Position numbers and translations under genes: made by a program. A stretch of 64,000 nt of DNA from Dichetophora obliterata. Its lineage: Eukaryota > Arthropoda > Insecta > Diptera > Sciomyzidae. Location: assembly GCA_963920525.1 (NCBI GenBank), contig OY986437.1:93024213-93088212 (forward strand), read 5' to 3'. Shown piece by piece: positions 35,166-46,175 of this stretch; the first letter of the stretch is position 1, and each line of letters begins with the position of its first letter. The notes under the pieces are model-generated. The model was not told the origin of the DNA, ran no database searches, and saw nothing but the letters and a program-made list of their open reading frames with translations.

Positions 35166-35327
35166 CCCTAAAATACTAATATTCGCCTGTGAGGCGCAGA
35201 AATTTTCTTTTGTGATATTTCACGACCGCTTACGAATATCACAGCATGCGTTTATCCCAACTTACTTTAGGTTAGGTGCTGAGTTATAGATAAGTATATC
35301 CATCCATACCCAAGTATACCAGATATA

Positions 35328-35715
35328 CTGGCCTTCGTAGTCTAGTGGAAAGTGCGCTAAACTATCAGCCCAGAGGTCCCTGGTTATAATCCGAGTTCGG
35401 GGATAATTCTTTTCACTTTCTTTTTTCTTTCTTAAATTTTGTAATTATGGAAAACTAAAAATCCACACGTAAATTGTAGAAAATGTGGAATTAAAGACTA
35501 GGAACAACTAAGGGCAGAAAATGCTTGCTGAGGTTAAGGCATAAAACTGCCTCGGTTAAAAGCAATTAAAATTGTCTTTCACGGTTGTCTCGCCTAATCA
35601 ATAATTCACTTATGGTTCCAATCAATTCCTCTAAATAAATCTATTCCTTTCCTTTCAGGTCAAAGGCCAAACCTTGTTTTTATAAGGCGCATGCTTTGCT
35701 CCTCTGATATTTTTT
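35328..35715 (+). mobile_element. tRNA-derived SINE copy B
   Basis: The head GGCCTTCGTAGTCTAGTGG, a degraded B-box (GGTTATAATCC), and the full body TTAAGGCATAA, CGCCTAATCAATAATTCAC, TTCCAATCAATTCCTCTAAA, then CCTTTCCTTTCAGGTC and the tail. Nearly full length, about 390 bp. Nested in the piggyBac-like element, so younger than it. Confidence 0.9.
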
Positions 35716-35849
35716 TAAAAAAATAAAATACCCAAGTTGCCTGTGAAGCGATCATTAGTGTTTAAGGTAATTTTTTTGTGAAATAGTGTTTGAGTATTTT
35801 TGGTTTTTGCAAATATCTAAGCATTTTCTTATAATATTTTAAAATGACC

Positions 35850-36600
35850 ATTTCTAAAAAGCAATGAGATAGCGCTTAATGGAAGTGAAAGTGAGGTTAA
35901 TTTGGAAGAAGAATCCAATTTTTTTGGCTAGAACAGGTAAGTGTTGACGTCGTCAAACAAGTGGAACGTCCATCCCTGGTCGAACGCACATATTAAACAA
36001 AACCCACCACGGTCCTTTGGGAACGGCCCCTTTATGTACCATGCTGCCTTTTGTCCATCGACACATGTCTCTCTTTATCCGACTGAACAACCATCAACAC
36101 CATCCATCGCCTGCTCTCTACAAAATCTAGTATTACATATAATATTATCAAGTGAATAAATTAAGTTACAATAATTATTAAAGACTCTAAAATTAGTATT
36201 AAAAACTTAAACTTTTATAATTTTGATAAACTTAAATCTAACTAAAACCTTACGTATTATTGTTGAAATCATACTTCAAATTCACTCGTCCTCAAATCAT
36301 CAAATACTTAAAATCTAATCATTTAGAAATCATTCTTAAATACGTAAACTCTAATTAAAACTTATAATAAATTAAAATAAGCATATTGAAAATGTAACTA
36401 TAAAACTGTTGAGTCTTTACTTGGAAAAACATAACCTTCAACATCGGCAAACAACTCTCCAACCCGAGCTTAATAGTAAGAACAATGATATTTGGTATTC
36501 TAATCCACGTTCACCGAAAAAAGTTCAAGCAGAACAGTATGAATGCGTACTATTGTTCTCAACACAAAAAAAATGTATGCCTGGAGCATAGGTCACCAAA
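35850..36600 (+). pseudogene. piggyBac-like transposase fragments
   Basis: In various frames: an acidic stretch EIALNGSESEVNLEEESN (about 35867-35920); RRQTSGTSIPGRTHILN (about 35953-36000), then KTHHGPLG, recalling the piggyBac segment SGRTP..NI....GP.G; and near the end YYCSQHKKNVCLEH (about 36544-36590), recalling the C-terminal Cys-rich PHD-like module. The catalytic core between them is missing, so this is an internally deleted, decayed copy. The family call rests on these short matches plus the CCCT termini. Confidence 0.5.
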
Positions 36601-36992
36601 TTATTAGCTATGTGAAAAAAAGATATCCAAAACAATTACGAATTCAAATTAATGTGTTTGTTCTTGTATAAGAGGTAAACCTCTTATTTCTTTTTTATAT
36701 TAAGCTATTAACAATTATTTTCAAGTTGTGTAAGTCTTAAAAACAAATTAAGAATTTAACAAGTCTTTTACGGCAAAAATATAGTTTCTCTGAACGTCAC
36801 TGAATGAAAATTTTGTACTTTTTATATAATAGATACATATTTTAGAAATTTAATGCATGAATTTATTTGTTTTTTAAAAAAACCAACATATTACATAGTC
36901 CTTTTTTTTTTGTTTTAATAAATAGAATTTTTCAAAAGGAAAATATTTTTTTTATAAAAGTAGCCTCACAGGCGAAGATTAGTATTAAAGGG

Positions 36993-38443
36993 TAATTATT
37001 TATGTTTAGTATTCTAGGGTTAATCCGCCAATGGTGAAACAAATTTGATTTTGATCAATGGTGATGCCGGTCTCACGAAAAAATCTTCTTAACATTGAAA
37101 AAAAATACTTAAACAGTTGGCGTTTGAATTTCGGCCTAGCAAAAAAAACCAATGAAAAGATAGATTACAATGCTATGCTGTTCTAGGGACGGAAGATTTG
37201 TAAGATAACAATTTTTCCTATAACTCCTTACTAATTTAAAAAAAAAAATTTCCCGTGCCAACTAATCTATAAGAAAAATATTTATCTTACCAGAAACAGC
37301 AATCACTTAAGTCAACTCAAGACAAGACTGAGCATTAAACAAAACACAAAATCGTATGCATGCACATAAAGATATGACACAATAATCAAAGAAATTTTTA
37401 TAAAACTTAAGTGAGGCGATTGAGAACATCTAAGTAAGATCACTTGAAATATTAAAATCAGACTTAAGCTATTACTACTTATCGACAAAGATACATACAT
37501 TCTTTAACTTCTTTATATTTAAAGATCTTTATTATTTTTAAATTATTTAATTGTAAGCTTCGCTACAAAACCTAACATAATTCTTTATCCTTAGAATCAA
37601 AACATTGGCAAGACTATACAGAATAAAGTCAAACTAATATATATTTTATAGTAATTATATAAAAAGATCTGCCCAACAAGCATTTTGAATCTTTTAAGAC
37701 TCATATTTATAAGTCTTAGCGCTCATAATGCACTTATTTCTGGCCACTCCATTCTGAGCGTATTTAATTTCATTAAATCACCAAAGATTCTTCTCATAAA
37801 ATTTTTACATATTAAATGTTGTTGAACTTTAATTGCATTAATTTTTTGTCAAGTGTATTGCGTTGCTTCATATGTTGTTGTTATTTTTTTTTTTCATTCG
37901 CTAATAATGTGCGATCGCGTTGAGTTGCTGCAGTTGATGATGACAGGGACCACCTTTCGCTTTTATTTGCACTTTAATAATATGCATGCATATGCGACAG
38001 CGGACAGACAGACAACAAGACTCACAAACGGCCAAAACTGAAAGTGGCGCTGCGACTGTTACTTCCGTTGCTGCTTCAACTGCAACATTATTATAATTAC
38101 CATGCAGAATAATAGTAGTAGCTGGTATTTCACTATTTTTGGTTTCTTGTTGGAATTTTTATTTATTTACCACATATCTATTAACATTTCTACGGAAATC
38201 TGTTCAGGCTTCCACATCATCCTCATAAGGATATCTACATAACTGTGATACCGACGTTAATTTAACTTGATATACATTCATGATTGACATTTACTTATTA
38301 TATAAATAAACTAAGTTCAAATACAAACCAAAGTCAAATTTCGCTTAAAAAAATTAAAAATTACTTAAAATGTTTTCTTAGAAATGCTGAAAATGTCAAT
38401 GATGAAAGCTAAAGCGATTTTGCAATTTTGTTCTACCCCAGTT
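36993..38443. other. Unassigned DNA; unique-looking block at 37850-38110
   Basis: Mostly AT-rich. The block near 37850-38110 (GTTGTTGTTATT, GCGATCGCGTTGAGTTGC, ACAGACAGACAACAAG) is richer in G+C and may be conserved non-coding DNA. No gene recognised. Confidence 0.3.
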
Positions 38444-38820
38444 ATTTTTTTTTTTTTTTAAGATCAAAGAACCAAGGCATGCATGCGCCTTATACACACA
38501 AAGTTTGGTCTTTGGCCTGAAAGGAAAGAAATAGATTTATTTAGAGGAACCATAGGTGAATTATTGATTAAGCGAAACAACCGTGAGAGACAATTTGAAT
38601 TGCTTTTAAGCGAGGCGAGTTTTATGCCTTAACCTCGGGAAGCATTTCCAGAACTTAGTTGTTCCTGTCATGTTATTCCACAATTTTTAGTTGTGGATTT
38701 TTAGTTTTCCATAATTCTTAAATGTAGGTAAGAACAAAAAAAGTAAAAAGAACCATGCCCGAATCCGGATTTGAACCAGAGACCTCTGGATTTATAGTCT
38801 AGCGCAGTACAAAGACCGCC
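38444..38820 (-). mobile_element. tRNA-derived SINE copy C
   Basis: The minus strand starts near 38820 with GGCGGTCTTTGTACTGCGC, a B-box-like GGTTCAAATCC, then the shared body and an A-rich tail corresponding to the T run at 38444-38460. About 377 bp, nearly full length. Confidence 0.88.
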
Positions 38821-39599
38821 AAAAAGTAATATTGATTAAGTTTTTTTCTGTATACATATAAGATTAAAAGGTTTAAAAACATTTCGTTTTTTAAATATAT
38901 ATAATACAATATCAAAAATACGAAAATTTAACGCTGATAAATAAATAAAAGTTATCGCGAAGTTTACATAATTAATTTAGTTGATAAAAAAATTTAACTA
39001 AAAGAGTCCAAAGAAATATTTTAATCTTATAAAATACAAACTTTAATTAACACCTCATCTTTATGGTTTAAAAATTAAATATTTTTTTAACTTATAAGCA
39101 TAATTCCTTTAATATATTAAATTTTTAAGTGGAAAGTTTTGATCTTAGCCCATTAGTTTGTAGTGACCTTTAGAAAGGCCGGTACGAAAAACTTAAATAA
39201 TTAAAACTGAATTGGCATCCCTGCCCAATAATTTAGCTTTTTGCACAAAGATGACGTTATATTAAAATTAGAAATCAGCTTTTTTCCCAATATTTTCTCA
39301 AGTTAGATTTTATCAAGCATCAAAGTAAAATTTTCTTATAAGAAAAAAGTGGAAATATGTAAATTTTAAAATTTTTTAAAATGTTGATTGTTATTGTATG
39401 AAAAAGCACTTTTTTACCATGTGTCAACGTGTCAACGTGTATCACATATACTTTTTATTCTGGCAGCACCTAAATTTGTGTAATATTTTTTCAAAAACTT
39501 TTTTCGACCTTTATTAGGCCACTGCGCATGGAATACCCATCTATTCATTTTGTAGGAAAGTGTTGCACATAACTTTAGTTGTGTTCATTTTGAAACAAA
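38821..39599. other. Unassigned AT-rich DNA
   Basis: No recognised gene or terminal repeats. A short direct repeat GTGTCAACGTGTCAACGTGT is at about 39420-39439. Confidence 0.35.
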
Positions 39600-39890
39600 T
39601 TAAAACTTCATGAGTTTTTGGATATTCTTGAGGAATGTGATGAAGAAGAAGGCAAAATACAAATATTTGTGCCAATGTGGGAAAATGAGCATGGATTGTT
39701 TAACAACATTGGCAAATGCTTATCGCTGTAACATATTTGAGAAGATTTTTAGTTAGTTTATTCGAGGTAAGCCGATTCGCTTTGGTCTTAAAATTTGGGC
39801 TATTTGTAGCAGTGGAGGCTATTTACTGAGTCTTATAATATACACCGGAAGAAATCCTTCAGGAAAATGTCATCTTTCTGACTTTTATAG
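39600..39890 (+). pseudogene. piggyBac transposase fragment (GKPIRFGLKIW motif)
   Basis: Plus strand around 39758-39850 reads FIRGKPIRFGLKIWAICSS, then GGYLLSLIIYTGRN, preceded after a stop by a segment ending LFNNIGKC. KPIRFG(Y/L)K.W followed by a GY...Y.G pattern is diagnostic of the DDE_Tnp_1_7 (piggyBac) core. Stops immediately upstream (for example TAG near 39750) show it is dead. No TIRs were identified, so this is a truncated relic. Confidence 0.65.
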
Positions 39891-40679
39891 TTTCGTCTAT
39901 GCCCTAAAGGGTAAAGGAGTATGAACAGTGTAAATATCTGAATTTTAAGTGTTTTGTGTTTATTTTATAAAAATAAATCAGTTCTATGGATTCATATCCA
40001 ACTTTGTACACATCTTTAAAACACTTATAAGTACTTAAAAAAGATTTACTTTTTTTTAAATGGTATATTTTTTCCTAATGGTCCTTTGAAAATTACACCC
40101 TTGAATCTGGTCTCAGTTGCGTTGACAGCAATTCGTTCATATGGATCAACTGAGGCCAAAGAACGAAATAAATTCTCAAATTATATATTATTGGCTAAGG
40201 CAGGATGTGCGGCTTTTTAAAGTATTGTTTAGAAAAAAATGGCGACTATTTGAAAAAAGATCAATATTTTCACGTGTTTTAAAAAATATGGAAAATACAG
40301 AAATTTGTTTATACAAACTAAATTAAAAAATGCAAATAAAAATAGCTACGTCAGGTTGAAGAGGAACATTTTCTCAACAATACCTTTTTTTAATCAACTC
40401 TATCGGACGAAAACTGTCTTAGTTATGCTGTCAACCAGGTCAAAAAAAGTGATTTTGAGTAAACGGTTTTGGAAGCGATAAGAGCGCTCGAATAGCATGA
40501 CGGCATTTGGTGCTCTTTTCGAAAACTTAACGTTCGAATTTTTACTTGAAGCTTGAGATACATATTTTTTGGGGTGTAAAGTAACACTTTATTAAAAAAT
40601 AAATAAATGTATTTTTTAAAATTTTTACACTGTACATACCCCATAAGGCTTTTTACGATTATTCATCTTACGTTATTTG
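39891..40679. other. Unassigned AT-rich DNA
   Basis: No recognised gene. A short hairpin-prone pair, CTCAGTTG and CAACTGAG, lies at about 40113-40154. Confidence 0.3.
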
Positions 40680-41697
40680 ACCTCTACCTCTACCTCTACC
40701 TCTACCTCTACCTCTACCTCTACCTCTACCTCTACCTCTACCTCTACCTCTACCTCTACCTCTACCTCTACCTCTACCTCTACCTCTACCTCTACCTCTA
40801 CCTCTACCTCTACCTCTACCTCTACCTCTACCTCTACCTCTACCTCTACCTCTACCTCTACCTCTACCTCTACCTCTACCTCTACCTCTACCTCTACCTC
40901 TACCTCTACCTCTACCTCTACCTCTACCTCTACCTCTACCTCTACCTCTACCTCTACCTCTACCTCTACCTCTACCTCTACCTCTACCTCTACCTCTACC
41001 TCTACCTCTACCTCTACCTCTAGCTCTACCTCTACCTCTAGCTCTACCTCTACCTCTAGCTCTACCTCTACCTCTACCTCTACCTCTACCTCTACCTCTA
41101 CCTCTACCTCTACCTCTACCTCTACCTCTACCTCTACCTCTACCTCTACCTCTACCTCTACCTCTACCTCTACCTCTACCTCTACCTCTACCTCTACCTC
41201 TACCTCTACCTCTACCTCTACCTCTACCTCTACCTCTACCTCTACCTCTACCTCTACCTCTACCTCTACCTCTACCTCTACCTCTACCTCTACCTCTACC
41301 TCTACCTCTACCTCTACCTCTACCTCTACCTCTACCTCTACCTCTACCTCTACCTCTACCTCTACCTCTACCTCTACCTCTACCTCTACCTCTACCTCTA
41401 CCTCTACCTCTACCTCTACCTCTACCTCTACCTCTACCTCTACCTCTACCTCTACCTCTACCTCTACCTCTACCTCTACCTCTACCTCTACCTCTACCTC
41501 TACCTCTACCTCTACCTCTACCTCTACCTCTACCTCTACCTCTACCTCTACCACTACCTCTACCACTACCTCTACCTCTACCTCTACCTCTACCTCTACC
41601 TCTACCTCTACCTCTACCTCTACCTCTACCTCTACCTCTACCTCTACCTCTACCTCTACCTCTACCTCTACCTCTACATCTACCCCTACTTTTACCT
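40680..41697. repeat. (CTCTAC)n hexamer array, about 167 units
   Basis: Almost 1 kb of a pure 6-bp repeat, decaying after about 41677. Single-base variants are clustered: G for C at 41023, 41041 and 41059 (exactly 18 bp apart), and A for T at 41553 and 41565 (12 bp apart). The array reads as open frame in several frames on both strands (Leu-Tyr, Thr-Ser and Glu-Val dipeptides) only because the hexamer lacks stops there. It is not coding. Confidence 0.98.
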
Positions 41698-41699
41698 TT

Positions 41700-42000
41700 T
41701 TATACAAAATTTATTGATATTTCGTTTGATAATCTCAAAATTTTAGCTCTGTTGCAGCACATCACACGAAAGTGGTTGATATATAGATGGAAAAACTGAT
41801 ATTTTTTCTAAAATACAAAATATTATTTTTTATTTTATGGTGAGTAGTTTAGATTCTAGATCAATAATACTAAACACGTACCAAAACCGTAAAACACCCT
41901 GTATCTTGAAAGTTTAACAATGTGGGAGGAAACTCCATAAAGTTTTATAGTCGCCTTATCAAGAGGAACCACCACCCGAGGGAATTAATGCTATATCTGT
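41700..42000. other. Unassigned DNA
   Basis: No gene recognised. ACACCCTGTATC near 41896 resembles a transposon end, but no partner was found. Confidence 0.3.
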
Positions 42001-42076
42001 TGCACCTTGTATGTAATTCATGCAGCTTTAAATATAAAAATACAGGTGTCCCTATTTATTTTCACATGACTGCATG
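42001..42076 (-). mobile_element. Partial copy of the 6823-6933 MITE family
   Basis: The reverse complement of this stretch (TGCAGTCATGTGAAAATAA, GGGACACCTGTATTTTTATA, TTTAAAGCTGCATGAATTA, CAAGGTGCA) follows the 6823-6933 element closely, in order. The other end is not resolved, so this may be a fragment or part of a longer relative. Confidence 0.6.
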
Positions 42077-42089
42077 TCCGACTATCCGA

Positions 42090-42560
42090 TCTGTCGATCT
42101 GTCGACACGATTACAGCCACAATTTTTAAGCTATCGTAATGAAATAAAAAATTTATGCTTATATTAAAAAAAGAAGATAAAATTCGGGAATGAGCAAAAT
42201 CGGATGAACACCACGCCTACCTCCCTTAAGAAGTGACTATCAAAACGGTATCTCTCAAAATGCCACAAAAATAAATATATAACTTTGGAATTTTGCACAT
42301 TAGCTTTGGAGTAAAATATACATCACATATTTGAAATTTGTCAAAATTGGATGAAAACCACGCCCACCTCACACACAAAGTGGCATCATTATAATACAAA
42401 ATCTTCATAAATTCAAAAAAATTATGGTTGAAACTTAATATTTTACACATAAGCTTTGATAATTAGGATGAACTCTGAGTTTAAAATTTTGCATATTTGG
42501 ATAAAACTATGCCCCCTAAAAGAGGCGTCATCAACATTATACAATATTGGCAACTTCGTT
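42090..42560. repeat. Dispersed repeat with ACCACGCC motif (copy 2), internally tandem
   Basis: CGATTACAGCC...TTTTTAAGCT.TCGTAATGAAAT at about 42107-42145 recurs near 53163-53200. Beyond it, units of about 125-135 bp repeat with an ACATTAGCTTTG / ACATAAGCTTTG start and an AACCACGCCCACCTC block. Non-coding. Boundaries are unresolved. Confidence 0.55.
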
Positions 42561-43658
42561 TATACTAAGATACGGATGTGGGGGTATTTTAACTTCGGTT
42601 CAGTCGAAGTCAATTCCTTTGTTGTAGGGATATAGTGTTTTGGTTATAAGTTCATTATAGTGTTGCAGCGAATTGTGTCTCTTGTGCTAAACAATAAATT
42701 TAAACTTTTTATTTTAATAATAATAAATAATGCTTTATTCATATAATAATAGAAGTAAGAGGCTCTTCTATAGAGTACTATTTTTTTTCAATAATCTTAT
42801 ATGATATATCTTAAACTGATGAAATAAATAGTCTATAAAAATATGTAAAAAATAAAAAAAAAACAGAGACCAATATTGATGTTTTTGATTTTTGTTGAAT
42901 ATACATAGTTTTTCCATATTAAACAGCTTTTAATGTACTTTATGTACCAACAGCTCCTCTAAAACGAGTTTTGTTAGTCGAAACGACTAGCATTGGTTAT
43001 GACGTATTAGAAATATGATTGGTTATCCAGGGTTAAAGGTATGTTCTAGTAGCTTTTTATTTTTTCGATATTCATTGGAGTTCGACGTGTCTACCGAAGT
43101 GCACCATAGAATTGAAACGAATTGTGCTACTCTAAAAGCTAGTGTTTTACTTAAAGGTGGCTATTTGCACAACCAAATTTTCAATTATTTACGACCTTGA
43201 CCGAAATCGATCAATTATTTAAGGTTATTTAAATAGTATGACATTAATTAAACTTATTTGGTCTGATTCTACTATATAAAGTTAAATTTAATAATTTAGT
43301 GTGATCTATTCTTTGAATTTTTACATGAATTTAATTGTGAGCTTTTTAGATCAAGTTAGTTTGAAATCGACAACAAACAACTCTTCTTTTTTAACATAAT
43401 TTCAATTTTGTCTCTTATATGTGTATCGCTTCAATAAATTCAAATTAATAAAATTCCCCGTTCATCACACATTTCAATGAATTTGGTTTTAATCGTTCTT
43501 TATTATTTGCAAGCAATAAATAAATGATTTCTTATCCAAAGTTTTTAGCATTGTAGATTAAAGCTGCCGCCGCTTTCATGATGCCAATTAAGCAATTGCA
43601 TCACAGATAGCGACCAATAAAAAAAAATTAACTAATGGTTAACATTACCTACATTTAA
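42561..43658. other. Unassigned AT-rich DNA
   Basis: No recognised gene or element ends. Confidence 0.35.
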
Positions 43659-44560
43659 CGCGTTCATAGCAAATAGGGCTTGTATTTATAGTGAAAGCAA
43701 TAAGGCTATAGGCCTAACCAAAATAGACGAAACAAGACGATTTCTACTTGCCGAATATCTGCACTCGTTTCGTCTGTTTTGACATTAAACCTAAAATAAA
43801 ACGATTTGCTCTGTACAAAAAAGGACATATGAAATTAACATGATATCTCATTTTTAAAATTCTTCCAAGGATGCAGTCTTGAAGGCAATGGCTTAACAAA
43901 CATTTTAGTACATAAATCGTCCTTTTATGATGAATGGCTAGGAAGTTACTGCTAAAAAACAAAAAAAACTAGAAAATCACAAAAAATGACGTATAAAACT
44001 AAGATTGAAAATATTTTTTCTAAGAACGCAGTCTTATTAGAAACATATTGGTGCATAAATCGTCCTTATAAGGTGTATGGTTTGAGAGTTGTGACGAAAA
44101 ACCATGGTCATAAAAACAGTGTTTTTTAGTTATTTAATTGATTTAATTGATTATTTAATTGATGTGCAACTATAATTTTGTTCATCATTAAACAAACATT
44201 TGTGAAATATGAGTGAAAAAAATGTCGCACACTTTGAACAGCTGTTGTTGACGAGTTGAGGCGCTAAAAGTTCGGTTCTTACGGAACACAACGTTTTGTC
44301 AAATCGTTTCGTTCAGTTTCGATGAGTTGACGTGTGTCTATTTTGGACAGCAACATTGATTTGCATTTAAGCGAACATTTTCATCTTCACTTGCTACGTA
44401 GCGACTCGTCTAATTTGCTTGGGCCTTATGTAAAAAAAGTATGAGCAAAAAGGAAACGTACAAGTCGTGAACGATACTTGGAACTTTGTTGCAAGCAACA
44501 AAGGGTTGAGAGCGAACATCAAATTCGAGTAGGTAATTGGAAAAGGAGTTGTGGGGAAGA
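43659..44560 (+). pseudogene. Unidentified coding-like segment, copy 1, split by a MITE
   Basis: The plus strand reads NAFIANRACIYSESNKA at about 43659-43709. It resumes at about 44440 with EQKGNVQVVNDTWNFVASNK, then GLRANIKFE and a stop. The same peptide string, uninterrupted, is encoded on the minus strand at 45975-46175 with mostly conservative changes, which argues that it was once protein-coding. I do not recognise the family. Positions 43711-44425 are an inserted MITE. Confidence 0.5.
43711..44425. mobile_element. MITE, 715 bp, GGCC ends, interrupting a coding-like segment
   Basis: GGCCTAACCAAAATAGACGA at 43711 pairs with the reverse complement of the right end, GGCCCAAGCAAATTAGACGA. 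ATA precedes and TTA follows, so a TWA-type duplication may have diverged. Removing it restores colinearity with the uninterrupted copy at 45975-46175, which supports the boundaries. Confidence 0.65.
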
Positions 44561-45974
44561 CGCTGCTCAGCAAGTAGGTTTGAATTTTGTCTGATCGTGA
44601 TGATGCGAGCATGTGATTTGGTGGGATTTTGCCCTTTTTGTGGGATTTTTAAAAAATAAAAGTGATTTTTTACTGTTTCAAAATTTTTAAAGATTAAAAT
44701 ACTCTTAATGAACTTATTCGCATTACTTTGCCTGTAATCTTGAACAATTGCCTATTCAATTTTGTGTTTCGTTGAGTTTTCATTGAATTTATTAAAAAAA
44801 AATTATCAATACATTTGATTTTTACTTCATTTTGGATTCAAACTTTATTCAGCTTCCTTCAGCACACTAAGGTGCATTGAAAAAAGTTATATTTTTACCC
44901 CATAAAAATTACAAAATATTTTGAATTTTACGATAAACGTCAGTGAGCTAAAACTAAAAAAAAACAATAGTTAGTAATAGTAATAATTGTAAAGTTGTAA
45001 AAGTAATAATAATAATTTTTTTATGATTTCCATACAAAAACTTTAAAATTTAAATAATATTATGACTTTATTTTTTTTTTAATTTCTTACAATATTTTTT
45101 TATTAGGTGTTTTTTTTATAGTTAATATTTTAGCGTTAATATGTATTAATTAAAGCAATTCTGACCAGAAAATATGCAAGCACTCAAAACCTTTTCAACA
45201 ATATTTTGAAAGTGCGGATAGCACTAAAAACAAATTTTAAAGTTAATTGAATTTTACTTAAAATAAATTAAAAAAATTCCTAACAGTTTATTTATTTCCA
45301 ACTATTACAGCAACCAATATATTTACGAAAAACATAATTTTTTTAAACAGATGGCTTTCATTACAGGAAAAATATTTTGGAAATCATTATAAAATAGATC
45401 AAGGTTAATTTTTAGAGGGGAACAAATGGACATTTTTCCCCCATACAAGTCGAGGCACCTCAATGTATACGTCTAAGTTCTTTTTTTGATCTCAATGAGT
45501 TTTTAAGAAATAACTCTGTAGTTCGGCTGGTGGAGCATATCCCTTTGGACATGTCATTTCTCAAGCCTTTATAGGTATGGCCCAAATGGAAAGGAGAATT
45601 GTAGAGCTCATGGTAATGTACGTTCGATCCGTTCACACCTGTCAATGATGCGTGGCGAGGAGCATGTCCCTACCACTTAGAGTATGTAAATTAGCATACC
45701 AAGTAGTAAGTCCAAGTTTCAACTTAGAACTACTGGGAAATACGATATTTATTTCACTACGTGTTTATTAAATAAGCATACATAAAAAGAAACAAAAAGT
45801 ATTTATTCTGCTTATTTTGACATTAGTATTTGGGGTTTTTAGCATATTGAAAATCACATCACTGGATTCGAGTTGGTCATGGGCGAAGGAGTTGTGGCGT
45901 ATTTATGTTCAGAGTTTGTGTGACTGTATTGATGCTTTCTAAGTTGATTGTGTCTTTACGTTTATTTTGGCTGA
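44561..45974. other. Unassigned AT-rich DNA between two inverted coding-like copies
   Basis: No recognised gene. Poly-A/T runs around 45000-45100. The 45460-45660 stretch is richer in G+C and unassigned. Confidence 0.3.
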
Positions 45975-46175
45975 ATTTATTTTTGCTTCTCCTATAACCG
46001 TATCGAATTTGATGGTTGCTCCCAACCCTTTGTTGCTTGCAACAATGTTGGAACTATCTTTCACGACTTGTACGTTCCCTTTTTGCTCATACATTTTTTT
46101 CATGGCCTTATTGCTTTCAGTAAAAATGCAAGCCCTATTTGCGATAAACGCGTCATTTCTTGTCTCTTTTTCTTA
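45975..46175 (-). pseudogene. Unidentified coding-like segment, copy 2
   Basis: The minus strand from about 46165 reads NDAFIANRACIFTESNKAM, KKMYEQKGNVQVVKDSSN, then IVASNKGLGATIKFDTVIG and EAKINSAKI, open across this span. It is the uninterrupted counterpart of 43659-44560 in inverted orientation. Lys/Asn/Ser rich and probably soluble, with no motif I can name. The upstream end is lost in AT-rich DNA near 46180. Confidence 0.5.

Larger units (their letters stand above)
35166..36992 (+). mobile_element. piggyBac-like element relic, 1.8 kb
   Basis: The left end CCCTAAAATACTAATATT, then CGCCTGTGAGG, pairs with the inverted right end (CCCTTTAATACTAATCTT, then CGCCTGTGAGG) for about 32 bp. CCCT starts are typical of piggyBac. 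The flanks are TTACA and TAATTA, so the expected TTAA duplication is not intact. Inside are fragments that fit a piggyBac transposase and a SINE inserted near the left end. Confidence 0.6.

Noticed and set aside
40680..41697. Telomeric or centromeric repeat
   Set aside because: The hexamer is not the insect TTAGG repeat, higher flies lack short telomeric repeats, and the array is a single 1 kb interstitial block.
40607..41717. Long open frames of 138, 346 (plus) and 344 (minus) residues
   Set aside because: They are readings of the CTCTAC hexamer array giving pure dipeptide repeats; no non-repeat coding sequence flanks them.
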